This document shows, piece by piece, positions 33,704-42,630 of a stretch of 64,000 nt of DNA. Location of the stretch: the NCBI GenBank assembly GCA_964655175.1, contig CAZZLY010000002.1, positions 47,316 through 111,315 on the forward strand. The letters are read 5' to 3'. Origin of the DNA: JAIOPA01 sp964655175 (GTDB lineage Bacteria > Eisenbacteria > RBG-16-71-46). Both the position numbers and the translations under genes were made by a program. The notes beneath the pieces were generated by a model. That model was not told the origin of the DNA. It ran no database searches and saw only the letters and a program-made list of their open reading frames with translations. Positions within the stretch are counted from its first letter, which is position 1. The number at the start of each line of letters is the position of its first letter.

Positions 33704-33728
33704 GGGCCCGGCGTGCATCGCCGGGCCC
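33704..33728. terminator. Bidirectional hairpin terminator
   Basis: A perfect 9-bp stem GGGCCCGGC / GCCGGGCCC with 7-nt loop, between the converging deoxyhypusine-synthase-like and beta-propeller genes. Confidence 0.7.
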
Positions 33729-33755
33729 CTTATGACATCGCGACGTCGTGGCGCG

Positions 33756-36700
33756 TCAATCCTGCTCGATCGTCTCGTCGCCGAACCACGCTCGCCAGTG
33801 CTCGAGACCACCGCTCGACCGCGCCGACTCGTCGGTGCGCTGGTCCCACGCCTCGCGCGTCTCGCGCACGAGCACCCCGAGCTTCTTGGCGGTGAGCCCG
33901 GCGTTGAGCGCGGGCAGGTCGCGCGCCACGATCGCGTCGAGGTCGGCCACGCCCTTGGCGAGCTCGCCCTCGAGCACCCCCGCGAGCGCCACCTGGCCCG
34001 CGGTGGGCCGCCCGTCGTAACCGTTCACCTTGCCGTACAGGTCGCCCATCTGCTCGCGCAGCTGCTCCTCGCCCGTCAGACGGCCGCCCTCCTTGGCCGC
34101 GACGAGTCGGCCGCGCAGCGTCTCGAGCCGGTCCGCGAACGCGGTGAGCTTGGTCGCGAGCGCGTCCTTGCCCAGCGTCTTCGCACGCACGCGCGCCGAG
34201 TCGCGCAATCCCTGCAGCGACTCGACCGTCCACGTGAGCGTGTTGAGGTCGGCGTACAGCCGGTTCACGAGCTTGAACTGCGCGGCGCGATCGTCGGCCG
34301 TGTGCGTCGAGCGCGCATCGGCGACCAACGTGAACGTGGTCGTGAGCACCTGCTTGTTGCGCGTCAGGCGCGCCGTGTAAGGCCCCGCCGCCGCGCGCGG
34401 ACCCACGAACGCGAACTGGTTGGGCACCAGGTTCGCGGCCGGCGGCAGCTTGGGCCCCTTGAGCCGCATGGGCCACTCGACGCGATTGATGCCACGACGA
34501 CGCCCGCCGCTGATGGTCGAGAGCACCTTGCCGTCGGCATCCAGGATCTCGAGCTTGAGATCGCCGATGAGATGCCGCTTCTTGAGGTAGTACGTGATGA
34601 TCGCCGCCTCGGGCAGCTCGTCGCCCGCCCAGCCCGTGTCGCCCTCGAAGCGCTGCTCCTGCCGCGGGATCACCAGCGTGTTCGGGCGCGTCACGAGGAA
34701 CGCGCAGTCGGCCGCCAACGATTCGCGCGTCAGCGACCGCAGCGGCGACAGGTCGTCGATGATCCAGATCCCGCGGCCGTGCGTCGCGATCGCGAGGTCG
34801 CCCTCGCGCGGATGGATCGCGAGGTCGCGCACCGCCACCGCCGGGATGCCGGCCTTGATGCGCGCCCACTGACGACCGCCGTCGAGCGAGGCGTACAGCC
34901 CCCATTCCGTGCCCACGAACACGAGCTCGGGGTTCACGGGATCCTGCCGCACACAATGCGCGTAGCCGCGGATCGTGCTGTCGGCGAGCGCGGTCCACGT
35001 GGCGCCGAGATCGCGCGTCACGTACACGTGCGGCGCGAAGTCGCCCTGCATGTGACCGTCGGCGGTCACGAAGCACGTGGCCGCGTCGTGCGGCGACGGC
35101 GCGACGTACGAGATCCACGTGTTCGCGGGCAGGCCGGGCAGCTTCGCGGTCACGTCGGTCCACGTGCGCCCACCGTCGCGCGTGACCTGCAGGCGGCCGT
35201 CGTCGGTGCCCGCCCACACGACGTTCGCGTCCTTGGGCGATTCGCCGATCGCGAACACGGTGCAGTGGTTCTCGGCCGAGGAGTTGTCGATCGAGAGCCC
35301 GCCCGACTTGTCCTGCTGCAGCTTGAGCGGGTCGTTCGTCGTGAGGTCCGGCGAGATGCGTTCCCACGTGTCGCCCTGATCGCGCGTGCGGAACACGAAC
35401 TGCGTGCCCATGTACAGCGCGCCGCTCGGGCCCATGTGCAGCGGCGCGTTCCAGTTGAAGCGCAGCTTGGGATCCCCGGGGCCGCGCAGCGGCTGGATGT
35501 CCTTGGTCTCGCCGGTGCTCACGCGCACGCGCGAGACGTGTCCGCCCTGGTACTCGGCGTAGATCACGTCCTCGTCCTTCGCGTCGGGGAACGCCCAGAA
35601 GCCGTCGCCGCCGAGCAGGCTCTCCCACAGACGATTCGGCACCCCGCCCGCACGCGTGCTGGGCCCCATCCACGAACCGTTGTCCTGCAGACCGCCGTAC
35701 ACGTTGTACGGCACCTTGGAATCCACCGCGACGTGATAGAACTGCCCGACGGGGATGTTCTCGCACGGGCGCCACGTGTTGCCGCGGTCCAGCGACACGT
35801 ACACGCCGCCGTCCGTGCCGAGCACCATGAACTCGGTGTTGCGCGGATCGATCCAGAGCGCATGCACGTCGCTGTGGAACGAGGCGCCACCGAAGCCGCC
35901 CCCGGAGACCCCCGCGAACTTGCGGCCGCCGTCGTCGCTCACCGACAGCGACAGACCGCCCTTGTAGACGCGCTCGAACTGCTTGGGGTCGGGTACGACG
36001 TTGGCGAAGTAGAACGGCCGCCAGACCACGTCGGCGTTCGCATCGTTGCCGCGGGTCCAGTGCTCACCCGCGTCGTCGCTCATGTAGAACGCGGTCTTCT
36101 TGGATTCGACCACGGCGTAGACGCGGCTCGCGCGCGCCGGCGAGACGGCCACACCGATGCGGCCGAGCTCGCCCTCGGGCAGACCGTTGACGAGCTTCTT
36201 CCAGGTCACACCGCCGTCGTTGCTCTTGTAGAGCCCCGAGCCCGGGCCGCCCGAGGTGAACGTCCACGCCTGCCGGCGCACGCTCCACATGGACGCGTAC
36301 AGCACGTCCGGGTTCTGCGGGTCCATGGCGAGGTCGGCCGCGCCGGTGCGCGCATCCACGTACAGCGTGCGCGTCCACGACTTGCCACCATCGGTGCTGC
36401 GGTACACGCCGCGCTGGTCGCTGTCCGCGAACAGCGGTCCCAGTGCGGCGACCACGACCGTGTCGGGCCGCTGCGGGTGCACGACGATGCGCGCGATGCG
36501 TTCGGTGCGCTCGAGCCCCAGGTGCTGCCACGAGTCACCGCCGTCGCGCGTGCGCCAGACGCCGTCGCCGTGACCCACGCTGTTGCGCGTCCACGACTCG
36601 CCGGTGCCCACGTACACGGTCTTGGGATCGCTCGGCGCCACGCGGACCGCGCCGATGCTCATGGTCTGCCCGTCGAACACGGGCTTCCACGTGGTGCCGT

Positions 36701-36950
36701 TGTCCCGCGATCGCCACACGCCGCCGCCGGCCGTGCCCACCCACAGGGTGTTGCGCTCACCCGACACGCCGTCGATGCAGCTGATGCGGCCGCTCATCAC
36801 GCCGGGGCCGAGACACCGGGCGCGCAGGCCCTCGAACGTGTCGGAATCGAGCTTCCAGTCGGTGGGCGGGGCATCGGCGGCGTGCACGGACGTCGCGAGC
36901 GCGAGCGTCACGAACAGGGCTGAAAGGACACGGAACCAGGGCAGGCGCAT
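33756..36950 (-). CDS. Large secreted sortilin/BNR-type beta-propeller protein
   Basis: A 1064-residue protein: signal peptide (MRLPWFRVLSALFVTLALATSVHA), then many copies of the Asp-box type repeat (for example VWRSRDNGTTWKP, VWRTRDGGDSWQHL, VYRSTDGGKSWTRT, LYKSNDGGVTWKKL, VYVSLDRGNTWRP) over residues ~60-720 that build one or two beta-propellers as in VPS10/sortilin and xyloglucanase-like proteins, followed by a beta-sandwich and a helical C-terminal part (~900-1060). Often annotated as glycosyl hydrolase, but no catalytic residues can be assigned. ATG 36950 has GAGG 5 nt upstream. Probably extracellular or surface-bound, role unknown. Confidence 0.85.
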   Translation of the reverse strand: MRLPWFRVLSALFVTLALATSVHAADAPPTDWKLDSDTFEGLRARCLGPGVMSGRISCIDGVSGERNTLWVGTAGGGVWRSRDNGTTWKPVFDGQTMSIGAVRVAPSDPKTVYVGTGESWTRNSVGHGDGVWRTRDGGDSWQHLGLERTERIARIVVHPQRPDTVVVAALGPLFADSDQRGVYRSTDGGKSWTRTLYVDARTGAADLAMDPQNPDVLYASMWSVRRQAWTFTSGGPGSGLYKSNDGGVTWKKLVNGLPEGELGRIGVAVSPARASRVYAVVESKKTAFYMSDDAGEHWTRGNDANADVVWRPFYFANVVPDPKQFERVYKGGLSLSVSDDGGRKFAGVSGGGFGGASFHSDVHALWIDPRNTEFMVLGTDGGVYVSLDRGNTWRPCENIPVGQFYHVAVDSKVPYNVYGGLQDNGSWMGPSTRAGGVPNRLWESLLGGDGFWAFPDAKDEDVIYAEYQGGHVSRVRVSTGETKDIQPLRGPGDPKLRFNWNAPLHMGPSGALYMGTQFVFRTRDQGDTWERISPDLTTNDPLKLQQDKSGGLSIDNSSAENHCTVFAIGESPKDANVVWAGTDDGRLQVTRDGGRTWTDVTAKLPGLPANTWISYVAPSPHDAATCFVTADGHMQGDFAPHVYVTRDLGATWTALADSTIRGYAHCVRQDPVNPELVFVGTEWGLYASLDGGRQWARIKAGIPAVAVRDLAIHPREGDLAIATHGRGIWIIDDLSPLRSLTRESLAADCAFLVTRPNTLVIPRQEQRFEGDTGWAGDELPEAAIITYYLKKRHLIGDLKLEILDADGKVLSTISGGRRRGINRVEWPMRLKGPKLPPAANLVPNQFAFVGPRAAAGPYTARLTRNKQVLTTTFTLVADARSTHTADDRAAQFKLVNRLYADLNTLTWTVESLQGLRDSARVRAKTLGKDALATKLTAFADRLETLRGRLVAAKEGGRLTGEEQLREQMGDLYGKVNGYDGRPTAGQVALAGVLEGELAKGVADLDAIVARDLPALNAGLTAKKLGVLVRETREAWDQRTDESARSSGGLEHWRAWFGDETIEQD

Positions 36951-37056
36951 CGGAACCTCGTCGAGGAAGGAACCCGGGATGAATCGGGCGCGGTCCCGAG
37001 GGCTTTGGAGCCGCTGCGGGACCGCGCCGTGAGCGATCACAGAGAAGGGCGGTCGA

Positions 37057-37857
37057 TCACTTCTTGGGGGCGGACTTCGCGTCGGCCTTCTTGTCGGCCT
37101 TGGGGGCCGCCTTGCTGGTGTCGGCAGCCACCTTGCCGGGGAACGCGAAGCGCGAGTCGTCGAGCGGCACGTTCATCTCGATCTTCGTGAACGACATCTT
37201 CTGCCGCTGCGGCATGCCCTTGGCGCCCATCTCCATCGTGAACGGGGTCATGACGCCGTCGACGTCCTTGTAATCCGAGAACAGCTGCTCGCCGTCGAAC
37301 TCGGTGCCGCGGCGCTTGGTCTTGCCCTCCTGCTTCACGAGCAGGTAGGTCTCGGCGTCGAGGTAGAAGTACTCGACCTTGCCGTCCTTCTTGGTGACCT
37401 TGAGCTTGAACGCATCGGCGCCCTCGACCGACTCCTTGCCGACGAGCTCGATGGTGTTGCCCTTGGCCTTGTAGTCCACGAGCGGGCCGTCGAAGTCCAC
37501 TTCGTCACGCTCGTTCTTGCTGTCCTCCTCGGACGACAGCTCCGCGTCCTTCTGCCCCATGAACGGCATGAGCGACCACGCACGCTCGCCATCGAACGCC
37601 TGCACGCCGGTCATGCCCTGGATCGTGAACTCGATGCGACGCTTGCCCGGGCGCTTGGCCTCCATGGTGAAGGGCGCCTCCATGCCGGGCCCGATGCCCA
37701 TGGTGCCGACCATGCGCCGCGTCGTGACGGCCTTCATCTTCTCGAGACCGCCCTGCGTCTCGAAGTGCTTGGCGAGGATCTCGTCCACCGTCTGCGCGTG
37801 GACGACCGGGGCGAGGAGCAGCGCGAACGCGAGCGACAGGAGCGACTTGCGCATCAT
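37057..37857 (-). CDS. LolA-like periplasmic protein
   Basis: A 266-residue protein with signal peptide (MMRKSLLSLAFALLLAPVVHA) and the opening TVDEILAKHFETQGGLEKMK that is typical of outer-membrane lipoprotein-sorting/LolA-like proteins, followed by an antiparallel half-barrel of strands (for example RRIEFTIQGMTGVQAF, FKLKVTKKDGKVEYFYL) and a Lys/Ala-rich tail. Such domains bind acyl chains, and genuine LolA chaperones lipoproteins; whether this copy does so is open. GGAGG lies 9 nt before ATG 37857. It is separated from the propeller gene by about 100 nt and read in the same direction. Confidence 0.75.
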   Translation of the reverse strand: MMRKSLLSLAFALLLAPVVHAQTVDEILAKHFETQGGLEKMKAVTTRRMVGTMGIGPGMEAPFTMEAKRPGKRRIEFTIQGMTGVQAFDGERAWSLMPFMGQKDAELSSEEDSKNERDEVDFDGPLVDYKAKGNTIELVGKESVEGADAFKLKVTKKDGKVEYFYLDAETYLLVKQEGKTKRRGTEFDGEQLFSDYKDVDGVMTPFTMEMGAKGMPQRQKMSFTKIEMNVPLDDSRFAFPGKVAADTSKAAPKADKKADAKSAPKK

Positions 37858-38072
37858 GGGGTGGGACCTCCGGGGAAACGGGGATCGACCGCGGGCCCGT
37901 GAGGGCCGGCGGCGATCGGGGAACGGCGGCGTGGTGCGGATACGCAGGACGTGCGGCGCGGGTTGCAGCACCGCTCGCCGTGGTCGTGCGGACCCCTATA
38001 AGGTAGTCCCGCCCCGTGCCCCCCGCCAGCCCCGCCCCGCGCCCCGGTTCGGCCCCGGTCGCGCGCATGCGC

Positions 38073-38078
38073 TACAGT
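38073..38078 (+). promoter_or_regulatory. -10-like hexamer (TACAGT) 9 nt before a start codon
   Basis: TACAGT, then 9 nt without Shine-Dalgarno sequence, then ATG 38088. Fits the leaderless pattern of this window. Confidence 0.4.
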
Positions 38079-38087
38079 CCCACGGCC

Positions 38088-38942
38088 ATGAACACGCCCG
38101 ATTTCCGCCTACCCGACCTGCGCTTCGTGCCCACCGAGGCCGTGTACCCGCACGAGTACCACGACCTGCAGCGCACCGAACCGCTGGTGAAGCGCCTGCG
38201 CGAGAGCGGCACGCTCAAGAACCCGCCCATCGTGACGCAGGTGGGCGACGGCATGCGCGTCGAGCCGCGGTACGTGGTCCTGGACGGCGCCAACCGCAGT
38301 ACCGCCGCGCGCGCCGCCGGCTGGCCGCACATCCTGGTGCAGGTCGTGCGCTACGAGTCGCCGTCGGTGGAACTCCACACCTGGTTCCACGCCCTCACGG
38401 CCGACGCGCGCGCCACGCTCGAGGAGGGGCTGGCGACGCTGTCGGGGCTCGACGTGCGCCGCCACGATCGGCTGCAGGCGCGCGCCATGCTCGCGCGGCG
38501 CGAGGCGCTGGCGTGCATCGTCCTGGATCAGGACGACGTCATCGTGGTGCGCGGCGGCCAGACGCTGCACGAGCGCAATCAGCTGCTCAACGCGCTCGTC
38601 CTGCTGTACCAGGATCGCGTGCCGTACGTGCGCGTCACGACCGATTCGCTCACCGCCGCGCGCAAGGAGCACCCGGACGTGCGCGCGCTCGTGATCTTCC
38701 CGCGCTTCGATCCCGCCGAGGTGATCGATCTGGCGAGCGCCGGCGAGTACCTGCCGGCCGGCATCACGCGTCATCTCATCCGCTGGCGCGCGCTGCGCGT
38801 GAACATCCCGCTGTCGCTGTGCGAGGACGCCACGATGACGCTGGACCAGAAGAACGCGTGGGTCGCGGACTGGATGGCGACGCGCCTGACGAAGCGCGAG
38901 GTGCGCTTCTACGAGGAACCCACGGTCCTGTTCGACGAGTAG
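38088..38942 (+). CDS. ParB/Srx-fold protein, SerK/SbnI-like (free serine kinase-like)
   Basis: A 284-residue protein whose N-terminus, with VPTEAVYPHEYHDLQRTEPL and VVLDGANRSTAARAAGWPHI, resembles the SbnI/SerK group of the ParB-Srx fold. Characterised members phosphorylate free L-serine with ADP or ATP (SerK of archaea, SbnI of Staphylococcus siderophore synthesis). The DGANR loop corresponds to the nucleotide-binding DGxHR-type motif of ParB-like folds. The C-terminal ~150 residues are specific to this subgroup. ATG 38088 sits 9 nt after a -10-like hexamer. No siderophore or serine genes surround it, so the pathway is undefined. Confidence 0.65.
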   Translation: MNTPDFRLPDLRFVPTEAVYPHEYHDLQRTEPLVKRLRESGTLKNPPIVTQVGDGMRVEPRYVVLDGANRSTAARAAGWPHILVQVVRYESPSVELHTWFHALTADARATLEEGLATLSGLDVRRHDRLQARAMLARREALACIVLDQDDVIVVRGGQTLHERNQLLNALVLLYQDRVPYVRVTTDSLTAARKEHPDVRALVIFPRFDPAEVIDLASAGEYLPAGITRHLIRWRALRVNIPLSLCEDATMTLDQKNAWVADWMATRLTKREVRFYEEPTVLFDE

Positions 38943-38995
38943 CCCGCATCGCGACGCGGCCCGCACGGCCGCGCCGTCCCACGAGGAACGCGCGC

Positions 38996-40024
38996 ATGAA
39001 GGCGGTGTGGTTCGATCGCTTCGGCGGTCCCGAGGTGCTCCAGTACGGCGAACGCCCCGACCCGGTGGCCGGTCCCGGTGAGGTCGTCGTGCGCGTGCGC
39101 GCGTGCGCGATCAACCACCTCGACCTGTGGGTGCGCGGTGGGCTGCCGGGCGTGAACCCCACGCTGCCACACGTTCTGGGCAACGACGTCGTGGGCACGA
39201 TCGAGTCGGTGGGCGCCGACGTGACGGGCTGGAACGTGGGCGACCGCACGCTGGTGCTGCCCACGCTGTCGTGCGGCGCGTGCGCCGCCTGCGACGCGGG
39301 CGACGACCACCTGTGCCGCGCGCACGACGTGCTGGGACGCCGCCGCGACGGGGGCTACGCCGAGTTCGTGAGCGTGCCCGCGCGCAACTGCCTGCCCTAC
39401 CCCGCGAACCTGTCGTGGGAGCAGGCGGCCGCGGTGCCGCTCGTGACCGTGACCGCGTGGCACATGCTGGTCACGCGCGCCCACGTGCGCGCGGGCGAGG
39501 ACGTGCTCGTCATGGGCGCGGGCAGCGGCGTGGGCGGCGCGGCGATCGCGATCGCGCGTCTGCACGGCGCGCGCGTCATCGCCACCGCGGGTGGCGCGGC
39601 GAAGTGCGCACGCGCGCGCGAACTCGGTGCCCACGACGTGATCGACCACATGTGCGAGGACGTCGCGACGCGCGTGCGCGAGCTCACGAACCGCAAGGGC
39701 GTCGAGGTCGTGATCGAGCACGTCGGCGGTCGCGTCTTCGAAGCCGGCGTCGCGTCGCTCGCGCGCGACGGACGTCTGGTGACCTGCGGCGCGACGATCG
39801 GCGCCAAGGTCACGCTCGACGTGAACCTGCTGTTCGGCCGACACCTGTCGCTGCTCGGCTCGTGGATGGGTCGCCGCGACGACCTGACGGCCGCGCTCGT
39901 GCACGTGGCGAGCGGCGCGATCGCACCGGTGATCGATTCGGTCCTACCGCTCGACCAGGCCCGCCGTGCGCACGAGCGCATCGAGGCCCGCGAGCACTTC
40001 GGGAAGGTGGTGCTGGTCCCATGA
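38996..40024 (+). CDS. Zinc-containing quinone oxidoreductase/alcohol dehydrogenase-like
   Basis: A 342-residue medium-chain dehydrogenase. The GroES-like domain starts MKAVWFDRFGGPEVLQ; the structural-zinc cysteines C93, C96, C99 and C107 are present, but catalytic-zinc ligands are not (INHLDLW in place of a Cys-x-x-His motif), which favours the quinone oxidoreductase/zeta-crystallin type. The Rossmann motif is VMGAGSGVGGAAIAIA near residue 168. GAGGA at 38983-38987 precedes ATG 38996. Its stop overlaps the next start (ATGA). It likely reduces enones or quinones with NADPH; the substrate is unknown. Confidence 0.88.
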   Translation: MKAVWFDRFGGPEVLQYGERPDPVAGPGEVVVRVRACAINHLDLWVRGGLPGVNPTLPHVLGNDVVGTIESVGADVTGWNVGDRTLVLPTLSCGACAACDAGDDHLCRAHDVLGRRRDGGYAEFVSVPARNCLPYPANLSWEQAAAVPLVTVTAWHMLVTRAHVRAGEDVLVMGAGSGVGGAAIAIARLHGARVIATAGGAAKCARARELGAHDVIDHMCEDVATRVRELTNRKGVEVVIEHVGGRVFEAGVASLARDGRLVTCGATIGAKVTLDVNLLFGRHLSLLGSWMGRRDDLTAALVHVASGAIAPVIDSVLPLDQARRAHERIEAREHFGKVVLVP

Positions 40025-40416
40025 GCGTCCCGCGTCCCCGTCGCACGGGTCTGTTCGCCTACGAACATCGCAGCGAGCCGCTCGCTCCGGCGCACGTCCT
40101 GCGTGGCCGACTCGCGCGCATGATCGGGATCAACGTCATCGTGCTGGTGTGCTCGCTGGCGCTGGGCGTGGCGGGCTACCACTGGATCGTGGGCGTGCCG
40201 CGCCTGGTGGACTGCGTGTACAGCGCCGCGATGATCATGGGTGGCATGGGCCCGGTGGGCGAGCCCGTCACCAACGACGCCGGCAAGTGGTTCGCGTCGT
40301 TCTACGCGCTCTACTCGGGCGTCGGGTTGCTGGCGGGCGTGGGCCTGCTGCTGGCGCCGGTGCTGCACCGGATCATGCACCGCCTGCATCTGGAATCGGG
40401 CGACGAGCGGGACTGA
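40021..40416 (+). CDS. Small two-helix membrane protein
   Basis: A 131-residue protein with two clear membrane helices (about residues 33-55 and 88-112) and, between them, a Gly/Met-rich stretch AAMIMGGMGPVGE that recalls a re-entrant pore loop of ion-channel-like proteins. The C-terminus is charged and probably cytoplasmic. No family name is recalled with confidence. The ATG overlaps the oxidoreductase stop by 4 nt, so expression is coupled. A functional link with the oxidoreductase is only suggested by this. Confidence 0.7.
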   Translation: MSVPRPRRTGLFAYEHRSEPLAPAHVLRGRLARMIGINVIVLVCSLALGVAGYHWIVGVPRLVDCVYSAAMIMGGMGPVGEPVTNDAGKWFASFYALYSGVGLLAGVGLLLAPVLHRIMHRLHLESGDERD

Positions 40417-40422
40417 GCGTGG

Positions 40423-40463
40423 AAAAAAATGACCGGCCGGAGCGCGCGGAGCGTCCGGCCGGT
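40423..40463 (-). terminator. Intrinsic terminator for the PDZ gene
   Basis: On the minus strand a perfect 10-bp stem (40454-40463 with 40432-40441) is followed by a run of seven T (A run at 40423-40429). It is the only hairpin in the window with a full U-tract; on the plus strand the stem alone could also end the upstream operon. Confidence 0.85.
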
Positions 40464-40500
40464 GAGCGAGCGTCCCTGCTCGCATCCGCAGCGACGGGGT

Positions 40501-40980
40501 TCACCACCCCGCGTGCGGCTGGCCTCCATCCGTGTAGGCCAGATGTGCCTCGAGCACGTGCCGTCCCAACCAGGCGGCGACCTGTGTCTCGGGGATGCGG
40601 CCGAGTCGCAGCGTCAACGTCTCGTCGTGACCGGAACGACGCACGGTGATCGCCACGCTCTCGCCCTCCCTCCAGCCGTCCTGGCCGAGCCTGCCGGCGA
40701 ACCAGGACTGCGGGTCGACACCTCCCAGTGTCTGCAGCAAGTCGCCGGACTTGACCCCCGCCGAGTCGGCGGGCCCCCCGGGCACCACCTCGACGATGCG
40801 ACGCACGCCGGTCCCCGGGTCCACGCGCACCTCGCAGCCGAGCCACGGGCGTTCCCGCAGATGCTGGAACCGCGCGACGCATTGATCGAGCGGCAGCGGA
40901 CACTGCGGTTCCACGGCCTTCGCCGGGAACGACGCCGCCACCGCCACCACCGCGATCGCCACCCATCCTGTGAGCTGCAT
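40501..40980 (-). CDS. Secreted single-PDZ-domain protein
   Basis: A 159-residue protein with signal peptide (MQLTGWVAIAVVAVAASFPAKA) and one PDZ domain: WLGCEVRVDPGTG as the carboxylate-binding loop (about residues 46-58) and VVPGGPADSAGVKSGDLLQ (65-83), then VAITVRRSGHDETLTLRLG. No protease domain is attached. Free PDZ proteins in the periplasm can bind C-terminal peptides of envelope proteins. GGGGAGG precedes ATG 40980. It is a monocistronic minus-strand unit. Confidence 0.82.
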   Translation of the reverse strand: MQLTGWVAIAVVAVAASFPAKAVEPQCPLPLDQCVARFQHLRERPWLGCEVRVDPGTGVRRIVEVVPGGPADSAGVKSGDLLQTLGGVDPQSWFAGRLGQDGWREGESVAITVRRSGHDETLTLRLGRIPETQVAAWLGRHVLEAHLAYTDGGQPHAGW

Positions 40981-41150
40981 GACACGCCTCCCCGCGGTCT
41001 TCGATCGGCACCCGAGAGGCAGGTTCGGCGCCCACCCCGAGCGACTTGAGTGCGCATTGGGAGACGCGCGCCGGTGCCGGGCAGCGCTGCCAGAGCGTCA
41101 GGCGTGGGTTCGCACGATGCACGCCGAGCGACCGCGACGACGCGCTCGGT

Positions 41151-41156
41151 TATGAT
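41151..41156 (+). promoter_or_regulatory. -10-like hexamer (TATGAT) 7 nt before the GlcF start
   Basis: TATGAT is one base from the -10 consensus. GTG 41164 follows after 7 nt. The two in-frame ATG codons at 41152 and 41155 lie within or at the edge of this hexamer and would not be transcribed from it. Confidence 0.5.
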
Positions 41157-41163
41157 GGATCGC

Positions 41164-42579
41164 GTGAGCCCTCACGGAACGCCTGACAACCTGTCGGGGG
41201 GCACGTCCTGGTTCGACGCCGAGGACGCGCCCGCCACGCCCGACCTCGAGACCTGCATCCACTGCGGGCTGTGCCTGACGGCGTGCCCCACGTACCGCAC
41301 GCTCAAGGTCGAGACCGATTCGCCGCGCGGTCGTCTGTACCTCATGCGCGGACTCGCCGAGGGCCGCATCGCGCCGAGCGATCCGCTCGTGACGCATCTG
41401 GACCGCTGCCTCGACTGCCGCGCGTGCGAGACCGTTTGCCCCGCGGGCGTGCCGTACTCGCGCCTGCTCGAGACCACGCGCGGACAGATCGCGCGTCGCC
41501 ACCGTCGGGGTTCGCTGCTGCGCATGCTCGGTCACGGCGTGCTGCGCGGGGTCCTGCCGCACGCCGGGCGCGTGGCGGCCGCCGCCGATCTGCTTCGCGT
41601 GTCGCAGTCGCGCCTACTGCGTGCGCTCCTCGCCACGCCCGTCGCACGCGCGCTGCTGCCGCGCTTCGCGCAGCAGGGTCTGGCGATGACGCCGCCGATC
41701 GCACCGCGCGGCGAGCGCGCGCTCGAGTCGGTCGCGGCACGCCTGCCGATCGGCGCTCGCATGGAGCGCACCACGGCCGGTCTGGTGTTCCACCCCGCCG
41801 GCACGCCGCGCGGCCACGTCGCGTTCCACACCTCGTGCCTCACACCGGACCTGTTCCCTGCCCACAACCACGAGAGCGTGCGTCTGCTCGTGCTGGCGGG
41901 CCTGCGCGTCACCGTGCCCGCGGGACAGACCTGTTGCGGCGCGCTGCAGGCGCACGCGGGGCTGCGGCGCGAAGCCCGCTTGCTCGGCGCCCGCAACGCG
42001 GCCGCGTTCGACGACGCGGCGTACGACTTCGTGGTCTCGAGCGTCGCCGGCTGCGGCGCGGCTCTGCGCGAGACCGGGCATCTGCTGCACGACGCGCCCG
42101 CGGGGGCCACCGCGCAGCGCCTGTCGGAGCGCACGCGCGACGTCGCCGAGGTGCTGGCGCACTACGGATTACCCACGGCCACGGCACCGCAGCACGCCCC
42201 CGACGATCCCGCGCGACCGCTGCGCGTGACCTACCACGACGCCTGTCACCTGGCGCACGCGCAGCGCGTGCGCGAAGCACCGCGTCATCTGCTGCGCGCG
42301 CTGCCCGGCGTGGAGCTGGTGCCGTTGCCCAACGCGGACTGGTGCTGCGGCAGCGCCGGCGTCTACAACCTCACGCAGCCCGAGCTCGCGGACGCGCAGC
42401 TGGCGGGCAAACTCGACGCGGTCGCGAGTGTGACGCCCGACGTGGTCGTGGCCTCGAACGCCGGCTGCCTCATGCATCTGCGTCGTGGGGCGCGCGAACG
42501 CGGCTTGGCACCACGCTTCGTGCATCTGGTCGAGTTGCTCGCCGAGGCGCACCCCGCCCCGGGCGATCCCGCGCGCTGA
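41164..42579 (+). CDS. glcF: Glycolate oxidase iron-sulfur subunit GlcF-like
   Basis: A 471-residue protein. Two [4Fe-4S] motifs lie at C31-C34-C37-C41 (CIHCGLCLTACP) and C82-C85-C88-C92 (CLDCRACETVCP), and two CCG domains follow with TCCGALQAHAG and DWCCGSAGVYNL. This is the layout of GlcF, which carries electrons from GlcD/GlcE to the membrane. GTG 41164 is chosen because of the TATGAT hexamer just before it and lack of a ribosome-binding site for ATG 41152/41155. The glcD and glcE genes are 33 kb away, so the complex would be assembled from two loci. Confidence 0.87.
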   Translation: MSPHGTPDNLSGGTSWFDAEDAPATPDLETCIHCGLCLTACPTYRTLKVETDSPRGRLYLMRGLAEGRIAPSDPLVTHLDRCLDCRACETVCPAGVPYSRLLETTRGQIARRHRRGSLLRMLGHGVLRGVLPHAGRVAAAADLLRVSQSRLLRALLATPVARALLPRFAQQGLAMTPPIAPRGERALESVAARLPIGARMERTTAGLVFHPAGTPRGHVAFHTSCLTPDLFPAHNHESVRLLVLAGLRVTVPAGQTCCGALQAHAGLRREARLLGARNAAAFDDAAYDFVVSSVAGCGAALRETGHLLHDAPAGATAQRLSERTRDVAEVLAHYGLPTATAPQHAPDDPARPLRVTYHDACHLAHAQRVREAPRHLLRALPGVELVPLPNADWCCGSAGVYNLTQPELADAQLAGKLDAVASVTPDVVVASNAGCLMHLRRGARERGLAPRFVHLVELLAEAHPAPGDPAR

Positions 42580-42615
42580 CCCGCGCGCGACTGGCGTGCG
42601 CACGCGCGCGCCCGC

Positions 42616-42621
42616 TAACAT
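42616..42621 (+). promoter_or_regulatory. -10-like hexamer (TAACAT) 9 nt before a start codon
   Basis: TAACAT, then GACGCCCTC without Shine-Dalgarno features, then ATG 42631. Another case of the leaderless pattern. Confidence 0.4.
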
Positions 42622-42630
42622 GACGCCCTC

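Noticed and set aside
33731..33736. TATGAC as a -10 element
   Set aside because: It would drive transcription only into the 3' end of a convergent gene, directly after a terminator hairpin.
41152..41157. ATG codons at 41152 and 41155 as GlcF starts
   Set aside because: Both overlap the TATGAT -10-like hexamer and lack a ribosome-binding site; GTG 41164 lies at leaderless distance.
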